Below, piece by piece: positions 1-5,443 of a DNA stretch of 7,690 nt (position 1 is the first letter of the stretch; every line of letters starts with the position of its first letter). The translations under genes were made by a program, and so were the position numbers. The notes under the pieces were generated by a model that was not told where the DNA came from, did not search any database, and saw only the letters and a program-made list of their open reading frames with translations. The stretch covers positions 1-7,690 of the forward strand of contig JAUYSA010000124.1 in the NCBI GenBank assembly GCA_030696545.1, written 5' to 3'. Origin of the DNA: Hyphomonadaceae bacterium (lineage in GTDB: Bacteria; Pseudomonadota; Alphaproteobacteria; Caulobacterales; Hyphomonadaceae).

Positions 1-162
1 GATCCGGCGCAAGTGATTGGCATGTGGCGCGACAGCACTTACCCCGAAATGCAGCAAGCGCGCCCCGCGCCCGGCGAGCACTGCTACGAAATCACCCTCA
101 TCACCTTCGAACCAGCGATAACCCCACCCGACCTGCCGTCATCCCCGCCTCCGCCTCGCTGA
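1..162 (+). CDS. C-terminal fragment of an unrecognised protein (5' end outside window)
   Basis: An open frame runs from the first base of the window to TGA at 160-162, giving the last 53 residues of a protein. It begins DPAQVIGMWRDSTYPEMQQA and ends in a proline-rich tail (PPDLPSSPPPPR). I do not recognise the family. Ligases of the type encoded next door are commonly preceded by a ligase-associated exonuclease of the metallo-beta-lactamase fold. The visible tail does not look to me like the end of that protein, although a proline-rich C-terminus says little about the body. The gene is co-directional with the ligase, with only 39 bases between them, so co-transcription is possible. The coding call rests on the G/C-rich third positions and the continuous frame. 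Confidence 0.5.
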   Translation, partial: DPAQVIGMWRDSTYPEMQQARPAPGEHCYEITLITFEPAITPPDLPSSPPPPR

Positions 163-187
163 CCTCCCCCGTCGGCACGCAGCGCCC

Positions 188-193
188 TATATA
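188..193 (+). promoter_or_regulatory. Possible -10 element of a near-leaderless ligase promoter
   Basis: TATATA stands alone in otherwise GC-rich DNA, ending 8 bases before the ligase ATG. A -10 box there would place transcription start at about base 200, next to the start codon, and no Shine-Dalgarno is visible upstream of the ATG. Both facts fit a leaderless or near-leaderless message, which is common in Caulobacter relatives. No convincing -35 lies 16-18 bases upstream; that stretch is pyrimidine-rich. The call is weak. Confidence 0.25.
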
Positions 194-201
194 GCCTCAT
201 C

Positions 202-1824
202 ATGCAAACCTTCGCCGCGCTCCTCGAAAGGCTGGTGCTCACGCCTTCGCGCAACGCGAAGCTCCAGCTGATCTGTGATTACCTGCGCCACACCAGCGAC
301 CCGTCGCGTGGCTGGGCGCTCGCGGCCATCACGGGCGACCTGGACATTCCCTCCGTCAAACCCGCCGCTATTCGCGAGATTGTGGCCAGCCGCGTTGATC
401 CCGTCCTGTTCAACCTGTCTTACGACTATGTCGGCGATCTCGCCGAAACGATCTCCCTCATCTGGCCGCAACGCCCCGGCGCCAACCGCGCACCTAATCT
501 CAACGAGATCGTCGAAACGCTTCTCGAGTCCACCAAGGCGCAAGGCCTCAAGCTGGTCGAAGGCTGGCTAGATGCGCTCGACTCCACCGGCCGCTGGGGC
601 CTGCTGAAACTCATCACCGGCGGTCTCCGCGTCGGCGTCTCTGCGCGCCTCGCCCGACAGGCCGTCGCCGATTTCGGAAAGGTCGACGTCGCCGAAATCG
701 AAGAGCTCTGGCACGGCATGTCGCCGCCCTATCTCGATCTCTTCGCCTGGCTCGAAGGCAAAGCCGACAAGCCCGTCTCCGGCGCCCTGGCTCCCTTCCG
801 CCCGCCCATGCTCGCCCACCCGCTGCTCTCGAAAGCCGAGCGGATGGAAGCCAACGACCTCGACCCGTCTCGTATCTCACCCAACGACTTCGCCGCCGAA
901 TGGAAGTGGGATGGCGTTCGCGTCCAGCTAGCCTCCGACCAGGGCGTCCGCCGCCTCTACACCCGCAACGGCGACGACATATCGAAGGCCTTCCCCGACC
1001 TCCTCGAATCCATCGCCTTCAACGCCACGCTCGACGGCGAACTGCTCATCCGCTCGCCCGAAGGCGGCGTCGCGTCCTTCAACGAGCTTCAACAACGCAT
1101 GAACCGCAAGACCGTCTCGCCAAAGCAGATGGCCGAACGCCCCGCCATGCTACGCGCCTACGACATCCTCAACGAGAACGGCGAAGACCTCCGCCCGCTT
1201 CCCTTCGCAGACCGCCGCAAACGCCTCGAACGCTTCGTGGTGTCGCTCCACGACGATCGCATAGACCTGTCGCCACTCGTGCCGTTCGACGACGCCCTAC
1301 AACTCGAAGATACACGCCGCAATCCGCCAACGCGCGAGATCGAAGGCCTCATGCTGAAACGCTGGGATGCGCCCTATCTCGCCGGCCGCCCCGCGGGCCT
1401 GTGGTACAAGTGGAAGCGCGATCCGATGCTGATAGACGCCGTGCTGATGTACGCCCAACGAGGCCACGGCAAACGCAGCTCATTTTACTCCGACTTCACC
1501 TTCGGCGTCTGGCGAACGACGCCCGAAGGCGACGAACTCGCTCCGGTCGGCAAAGCCTATTTCGGCTTCACAGATGAAGAACTTGTCATGCTCGACAAAT
1601 ATGTCCGCGACCACACCTCCGAACGCTACGGCCCGGTACGCTCGGTAACAGCTAACAAACACGAAGGCCTCGTTCTCGAGGTCGCCTTTGAAGGCCTGCA
1701 GCGATCTCCCCGTCACAAATCTGGTGTAGCCATGCGTTTCCCGCGCATCCATCGGATACGTTGGGACAAGCCCAGCCGCGACGCTGATCGTATGGAGGCC
1801 CTTGAAGCGCTGCTCGCTATCTAG
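202..1824 (+). CDS. ATP-dependent DNA ligase, bacterial PP_1105 / cisplatin-damage-response family
   Basis: This 540-residue ligase would join 3'-OH and 5'-phosphate nicks through an AMP-lysine intermediate in cytosolic DNA repair. Roughly residues 1-190 form the helical N-terminal DNA-binding domain, including LVLTPSRNAK near the start and LSYDYVGDLAETI at 72-84. The adenylation domain (about 205-410) carries motif I KWDGVR with catalytic Lys235, motif III around YTRNGDD (253-259), DGE at 278-280, motif IV EGLMLK (381-386) and motif V WYKWKRD (401-407). The C-terminal OB domain ends with motif VI-like residues RSPRHKSGVAMRFPRIHRIR (501-520). All key residues are present and the length matches the family. 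No BRCT domain or LigD-type polymerase/nuclease is fused. ATG at 202 is the only sensible start; it lacks a Shine-Dalgarno. Partners often found beside this family (Lhr-type helicase, exonuclease, phosphoesterase) are not downstream here. Confidence 0.95.
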   Translation: MQTFAALLERLVLTPSRNAKLQLICDYLRHTSDPSRGWALAAITGDLDIPSVKPAAIREIVASRVDPVLFNLSYDYVGDLAETISLIWPQRPGANRAPNLNEIVETLLESTKAQGLKLVEGWLDALDSTGRWGLLKLITGGLRVGVSARLARQAVADFGKVDVAEIEELWHGMSPPYLDLFAWLEGKADKPVSGALAPFRPPMLAHPLLSKAERMEANDLDPSRISPNDFAAEWKWDGVRVQLASDQGVRRLYTRNGDDISKAFPDLLESIAFNATLDGELLIRSPEGGVASFNELQQRMNRKTVSPKQMAERPAMLRAYDILNENGEDLRPLPFADRRKRLERFVVSLHDDRIDLSPLVPFDDALQLEDTRRNPPTREIEGLMLKRWDAPYLAGRPAGLWYKWKRDPMLIDAVLMYAQRGHGKRSSFYSDFTFGVWRTTPEGDELAPVGKAYFGFTDEELVMLDKYVRDHTSERYGPVRSVTANKHEGLVLEVAFEGLQRSPRHKSGVAMRFPRIHRIRWDKPSRDADRMEALEALLAI

Positions 1825-1933
1825 CCACACGGCGGCAGGCGGGGTCTAAGGGGTTCAGCCTGATTGACGTTTCGACGGGGTCATGATTCCTCTGGTCAGG
1901 CGTCATTGGCTGGGGGGCTGTGCGGGGACAATC

Positions 1934-2116
1934 ATGCGTTTGACATGGGCTGTAATCACGACATTGGCTTGCATCGCGGTGCTTGCCGCGCCGATTCTGG
2001 CGCAGTCGCCGATGGTCGAATCAACTACCATTCATCTCGCAAAGTCGTTCGGCATCACGCTTGAACCCGAAGCTCGCGATGACGCGACGCTCACATCCGC
2101 CACGTTCTCGGAATAG
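1934..2116 (+). CDS. Small putative exported protein (60 aa)
   Basis: From ATG at 1934 the frame gives 60 residues. The N-terminus MRLTWAVITTLACIAVLAAP followed by ILAQ looks like a Sec signal peptide: one Arg, a hydrophobic core, and a possible cleavage after AQ near residue 24. That would leave a mature peptide of about 36 residues with no recognisable motif. GGGGA at 1924-1928 is a plausible Shine-Dalgarno for this start. The same frame opens earlier at ATG 1883, but that would put 17 basic or polar residues before the signal peptide, so I prefer 1934. The gene stands alone, 110 bases after the ligase. After its TAG the frame stays open to about 2250, so the protein may be a shortened form of something longer. 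I do not recognise the family. Confidence 0.4.
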   Translation: MRLTWAVITTLACIAVLAAPILAQSPMVESTTIHLAKSFGITLEPEARDDATLTSATFSE

Positions 2117-2225
2117 TCTGCCCTAGACGGCAAAACGTATCATATTGATCTGACTGCGGTTTGGGTTGCTCACGCAGCCCTGTTGCCCCATTTTCGCGCC
2201 TTCATCAGCGGCGCGCGATTCAGGC

Positions 2226-3383
2226 ATGGATTTCCAGACTCAATTTGAAACCTTCCGGGTGTGGGCCATCGATTTTGACGGGACCACCCAGAGATGGATG
2301 TGGTCGGGCATAGCCCTCGCCATCGGCTACCTGCTGGGCGCGATCGTTTCCCGCATCCTCCGCTTCATCGCGCGCAAGCTCGCCGGCCTTGCAAAGCACA
2401 AGGAAGGCGACACCCAGCCGAAGACCGCCGATCATGTCATGATCGATATTCTCGGCGCGCTCATTCGTGCCGCCTTCATTCTCGTAGCGCTCGCCATCGC
2501 CGCCAACCTGCTTGTCGGATACAGTCTCGATGAAGCCCGCGCGCTGGCAGTCTCCGCGCTCAAGGGTCTCGCCATTCTGGTCGGAGTCTGGTTCCTCGGC
2601 TCCTGGCTCGGCTCGCGCGTGCGCAAGTTCGGCCATAAGGTCGGCCGCAAGGCGACCTCCGGCGGCGAAACGCTGTTCAACTTCCTCGCCGCGCTGGTCC
2701 GCTTCGGCGCCTTCGCGGTCGGCCTCATCGCCGCCCTGCAGCAGTTCGGCTTCGACACGGCCTCACTCCTCGCCATCGTTGGCGCAGCCGGCCTCGCAGT
2801 CGCCCTCGCCCTGCAGGACACTCTGAAAGCCGTCGCCGCCGGCGTCGTCATCGCCGTCTTCCGCCCCTACCGCATCGGCGACAACGTCCGCGTCGCCGGA
2901 CAGGACGGCACAGTCGCCGACATCACGCCCTTCACCACCGTCCTCAACACGATCGACAATCGCGAAGTCGTCATCACCAACGACAAGGCGTGGGGCGACG
3001 TCATCATCAACTCATCCGTCCGCAGTCTGCGCCGTCTCGATCTGCTGATCTCGATCGACTATGGCGACGACATCGACCAGGCGATCAGCATCATCCAGAA
3101 CATCCTCACCGACGACAATCGCGTCCGCGACGAACCGCCTGTCTGGGTCAAGGTCGTCGACCTCGCCTCATCCTCTGTCGATCTGCGCGCCCGCGCCTGG
3201 GTCTCCAACAATGACTGGTGGGACCTGCGCTGCGACACGCTGCAGAAAGTGAAACAGGGCTTTGACAAGGCCGGAATAACCATCCCCTATCCGCATCAGG
3301 TGACGGTTACGAAAAGCGACCCGCACATTGAGCCGCCCGCGCCTGCCGCGCCGCGGGAGCCGAAGCCCAAGGGCATAGAATGA
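2226..3383 (+). CDS. MscS-family small-conductance mechanosensitive ion channel
   Basis: This 385-residue inner-membrane protein should open under membrane tension and release solutes during hypo-osmotic shock. Hydrophobic segments lie near residues 24-47, 73-97, 108-128 and 150-172, followed by the pore-lining helix at about 178-212, which has the Gly/Ala pattern typical of MscS (AIVGAAGLAVALALQDTLKA). The beta domain follows, with the family signature FRPYRIGDNV (212-221) and VLNTIDNREVVITND (239-253). The alpha/beta cytoplasmic domain ends in ITIPYPHQ (351-358), the usual MscS C-terminal strand. A proline-rich tail follows. Having two or three helices before the MscS core makes it somewhat larger than the E. 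coli channel. A TTG at 2166 would add 20 hydrophilic residues (MLTQPCCP...), but I chose ATG 2226 because those residues fit no domain. The stop overlaps the next start, so the two genes are probably translated together. Confidence 0.93.
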   Translation: MDFQTQFETFRVWAIDFDGTTQRWMWSGIALAIGYLLGAIVSRILRFIARKLAGLAKHKEGDTQPKTADHVMIDILGALIRAAFILVALAIAANLLVGYSLDEARALAVSALKGLAILVGVWFLGSWLGSRVRKFGHKVGRKATSGGETLFNFLAALVRFGAFAVGLIAALQQFGFDTASLLAIVGAAGLAVALALQDTLKAVAAGVVIAVFRPYRIGDNVRVAGQDGTVADITPFTTVLNTIDNREVVITNDKAWGDVIINSSVRSLRRLDLLISIDYGDDIDQAISIIQNILTDDNRVRDEPPVWVKVVDLASSSVDLRARAWVSNNDWWDLRCDTLQKVKQGFDKAGITIPYPHQVTVTKSDPHIEPPAPAAPREPKPKGIE

Positions 3384-3865
3384 CACAGTCAAAATCCAGC
3401 GATCCGCAGCCTCCCGCGAAGATCACCGAAGTCATCTACGAACCCACCAGCACGAATGCCGCCCCCCAACGCGACCAGCGCGACGGGCCCTTCTGGGACA
3501 ATGGCGACGACGCTCACACGTTGCGCCCCGTCTCGTTCTCCGGCCGCATGTTCAATGTTGGCTGGAAGGGTTGGGTCCGCCTTGCCCTGATCTGCATCTT
3601 CGTGGGCGCGGTATTTCAGGCCGGCGCCTTCAACCCCTTCGCCCCCGGCTTCACAATCGGCGCCGGCGCTGGCCAGATCCTTGACGGGCTGATCAAGATC
3701 GCGACCTGGGCCGCACAGCTTGCCGCACTGCCGCTGCTCCTCGGCGCAGTCGTCGTGCTTCCGTTCTGGCTGCTCTGGCGCGCTGTGCTCGCCCTGTTCA
3801 ACAAGGACAAGCCACCCGGCCCGCACGACCGCATCCTGCCGAAGGAACGTGCGAAGCGGCGCTAA
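3380..3865 (+). CDS. Two-helix membrane protein, DUF6460-like, coupled to the MscS channel
   Basis: The start codon overlaps the channel stop (ATGA at 3380-3383), a standard sign of translational coupling. The 161-residue product has a hydrophilic, probably disordered N-terminus (about 1-60, with QPPAK and NAAPQRDQRD), a hydrophobic segment at about 65-83 (WVRLALICIFVGAVFQAGAF), a Gly/Ala-rich amphipathic stretch at 91-110, a second membrane segment at about 112-137 ending LLWRAVLALF, and a basic tail. The pattern of a short helix, a loop of about 30 residues and a second helix ending in WLLWR resembles the DUF6460 membrane family, but I hold that loosely and infer no biochemical function. 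Coupling to mscS suggests a role with the channel or in the envelope. The stop codon interlocks with that of the convergent PII gene. Confidence 0.8.
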   Translation: MTQSKSSDPQPPAKITEVIYEPTSTNAAPQRDQRDGPFWDNGDDAHTLRPVSFSGRMFNVGWKGWVRLALICIFVGAVFQAGAFNPFAPGFTIGAGAGQILDGLIKIATWAAQLAALPLLLGAVVVLPFWLLWRAVLALFNKDKPPGPHDRILPKERAKRR

Positions 3866-4368
3866 TCCAGCGCCTTCTCGTCCCGCTCGCCCGTGCGTAT
3901 CCGCACCACGTCCGACAGCCCCGAGACGAAAATCTTCCCGTCGCCGATCTTGCCAGACCCGGCCGCCTTCTGGATCGCCTCGATCACCGCTTCGGCCTGC
4001 CCGGCGCCCACAGCGACCTCGATCTTCAGCTTCGGCACCTCGGTCGCCGTATATTCGTTCCCGCGATAGAACTCCGTCTGCCCGCGCTGCCGGCCAAAGC
4101 CCTGCACCTGCGTCGCCGTAATCCCGGACACGCCCAGCCGCGTCAGCGCATCGCGCACCGCGTCATACCTGTGCGGCCGGATGATCGCCGTGATCATGCG
4201 CATCGGATGCTCCTGTTCGTGCTGCAGCCCCAGATAAACCAGCCGCCGGATCGCCTCGGACCTGCTCGGCAGGTCCTGCTGCGTCCGCCGCCAGTCATCG
4301 ACATCCTTCCCGAAGCTTTGCGAAGCCACGAGCTGAATGCGCTGGTCGAGCCTTTCCTCGTCGCTCAA
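3862..4368 (-). CDS. PII signal-transduction protein with an N-terminal ribbon-helix-helix domain
   Basis: The frame gives 168 residues. Residues 56-168 form a complete GlnB/GlnK-type PII protein, the trimeric sensor of ATP/ADP and 2-oxoglutarate. With Met56 as PII residue 1, it has Gln39 (94), uridylylation-site Tyr51 in YRGNEY (106), Lys85/Lys90 in GKIGDGK (140 and 145) and Arg101/Arg103 in RIRTGE (156 and 158). The T-loop has TEV where E. coli GlnB has DFL (54-56). Residues 1-55 are extra and resemble a CopG/RHH-type DNA-binding domain: strand RIQLVAS (10-16), helix DVDDWRRTQQ (22-31), turn DLPSRS (32-37), helix EAIRRLVYLGL (38-48). The start is TTG at 4368-4366, 7 bases after GGAGG (complement at 4376-4380). 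The next upstream in-frame stop is at 4404-4402, with no ATG between. No amtB or glnA is adjacent. Both domain calls are firm by pattern; DNA binding is inferred. Confidence 0.88.
   Translation of the reverse strand: MSDEERLDQRIQLVASQSFGKDVDDWRRTQQDLPSRSEAIRRLVYLGLQHEQEHPMRMITAIIRPHRYDAVRDALTRLGVSGITATQVQGFGRQRGQTEFYRGNEYTATEVPKLKIEVAVGAGQAEAVIEAIQKAAGSGKIGDGKIFVSGLSDVVRIRTGERDEKALD
4201..4214 (-). promoter_or_regulatory. Internal Shine-Dalgarno and ATG at the canonical PII start
   Basis: On the minus strand AGGAG (complement at 4210-4214) is followed after six bases (CATCCG) by ATG at 4203-4201, which is codon 56 of the fusion and matches the start of ordinary PII proteins (MRMITAII). The spacing is near ideal. 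Initiation here would give a normal 113-residue PII without the RHH domain. It could be a real second start or a relic of the PII gene before the fusion. Confidence 0.45.
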
Positions 4369-4398
4369 TGCGAAGCCTCCGGGGGCGGTGAAGGCCAG

Positions 4399-4427
4399 AC
4401 ACTAGCAACTTACACACCAAAAGCCAA
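4399..4427 (-). promoter_or_regulatory. Likely promoter of the RHH-PII gene
   Basis: On the minus strand TTGGCT (complement at 4422-4427) and TAGTGT (complement at 4399-4404) are separated by exactly 17 bases. The match also fits the Caulobacter-type pattern TTGACGS-N10-14-GCTANAWC when read as TTGGCTT-N14-GCTAGTGT. Transcription would start near 4392, leaving a leader of about 24 bases that contains the GGAGG Shine-Dalgarno at 4376-4380 and then the TTG start. No sigma-54 type GG/GC pair was seen in the leader. Confidence 0.45.
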
Positions 4428-4437
4428 TCGATTGGCT
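4422..4437. promoter_or_regulatory. Perfect 16-bp palindrome, candidate operator in the divergent region
   Basis: AGCCAATCGATTGGCT is identical to its reverse complement across all 16 bases. It lies in the 193-base region between the divergent RHH-PII and receiver genes, 54 bases from the TTG start, and its left half is the -35 of the proposed PII promoter. RHH proteins bind palindromic sites as paired dimers and commonly repress their own gene, so this is the obvious candidate site for the fusion protein. No run of T follows, so it is not a terminator. The link to the RHH domain is inference. Confidence 0.45.
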
Positions 4438-4561
4438 GCGCACGCGAATTCCCTACCTCAAAGGTTAACGCCAAAGGCCGATCCCGCCCCAACCGTCTCA
4501 ACGGGAAAATTACCTTACTGGTTTACCTTGATCGGGAACTCAGAATGGGTGGACGCCTTAA

Positions 4562-5443
4562 ATGCACGATCCGAGAAAACCTCGGCCGCTGAAACCACGA
4601 CCTCTCCAGGTCCTGGTTGCCGACTCCAACGGCTTCAGCCGCGCCCTGATCGGCGAGATCCTCCGCAGCCTGAGCGTCACCAGCATCTCCTCCGCCCGCA
4701 GCGAGGAAATGGCCTCAGCCTTCCTGATCGAACGCCCCACCGAAGTCGTGCTGGTCTCATGGGAAGAGGGCGACACCCTCGATGGCCTCGCCTTCATCCG
4801 CAAGCTGCGCCAGCAAGAAGACCCCCGCCTGCGCCGCCTGCCCGTCATCCTGATCACGTCCGGCCTCACCCGTCAGACGATCATCAACGGCCGCGACGCT
4901 GGCGTCGATGAATTCCTCTCCAAGCCGATCTCGCCGATGGCCCTGCGCCAGCGCCTCGAAATGGTCGTCGAGACGCCGCGCCCCTTCATCGACAGCAACG
5001 TCTTCCTCGGCCCCTGCCGCCGCCGCAAGAACCCCGCCGACTATTACGGCGCCAGCCGCCGCACCGGCGAACGCCCCGCCCTGATCGACCAGGACGAGAT
5101 CGCCGCGCAGACGCCGATACGCCGCGTCCTGTCGCAACTGCGCCAGACCTGCATCGACCTGCGCGCCCGCCGCCCCGAAGCCCTCGCCGCCGCTATCGAA
5201 CAGCTCACCATGGCGCAAGCCATCGCGATCGAAACCAGCGACCATGCGCTCCACGCCGGCCTCGCCTCGTTCGAAGCCTATGTCGCCGTCGCCGCCCCCG
5301 CCGGCCAGATCGAGGAGCCGGTGATCGCCACCGCTCTCACCGCGCTCGAACAACTTGCGGCCCTGCCGCAGAACTACGCCGAAGCGCGCGACAGCGTCGC
5401 TATCGCCCTTGGTAAAGCCATCCAGAAGAAATTGGCCGCCTGA
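4562..5443 (+). CDS. Degenerate (pseudo-)receiver protein, first of a paralogous pair
   Basis: This 293-residue protein has a CheY-like receiver domain at about 15-135 (strands LQVLVADSN, VVLVSWEE, LPVILITSG; FLSKPIS at 118-124). The site that should be the phosphorylated Asp is Ser66 (LVSWEE in place of LVDWEM), and only Asp21 remains of the acid pair. Thr99 and Lys121 are kept. Aspartyl phosphorylation is therefore not expected. After the receiver comes the linker PFIDSNVFLGPCRRRK (141-156), then an all-helical C-terminal domain (about 185-293), Ala-rich, with no DNA-binding or enzymatic signature. The N-terminus holds a tandem KPRPL-KPRPL repeat. ATG at 4562 follows GGGTGGA at 4547-4553. 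Its TGA overlaps the next ATG (TGATG). It is paralogous to its downstream neighbour throughout. The signalling partner and output are unknown. Confidence 0.85.
   Translation: MHDPRKPRPLKPRPLQVLVADSNGFSRALIGEILRSLSVTSISSARSEEMASAFLIERPTEVVLVSWEEGDTLDGLAFIRKLRQQEDPRLRRLPVILITSGLTRQTIINGRDAGVDEFLSKPISPMALRQRLEMVVETPRPFIDSNVFLGPCRRRKNPADYYGASRRTGERPALIDQDEIAAQTPIRRVLSQLRQTCIDLRARRPEALAAAIEQLTMAQAIAIETSDHALHAGLASFEAYVAVAAPAGQIEEPVIATALTALEQLAALPQNYAEARDSVAIALGKAIQKKLAA

Noticed and set aside
900..1577. A 225-codon open frame on + inside the ligase
   Set aside because: It overlaps the ligase catalytic domain in another frame. The product is almost entirely Arg/Pro/His, which is typical of a +1 shadow.
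2166..2225. TTG start at 2166 for the MscS gene
   Set aside because: It adds 20 residues with two cysteines and no match to the family. ATG 2226 leads directly into the usual short N-terminus before the first helix.
4461..4475. CtrA-type box (TTAA-N7-TTAA) upstream of the receivers
   Set aside because: TTAA occurs at 4465-4468 but the second half-site seven bases later is GGCC, so the full box is absent.
4171..4911. A 246-codon open frame on + spanning the PII gene, the divergent promoter region and the first receiver
   Set aside because: It is antisense to a clear PII gene and out of frame with a clear receiver. The translation is Arg/Pro-rich low complexity, as expected from GC-rich shadow frames.
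4757..5353. A 198-codon open frame on - opposite the first receiver
   Set aside because: The product is Gly/Ala/Asp-rich with no motif, and it lies wholly inside the coding sequence on the other strand.
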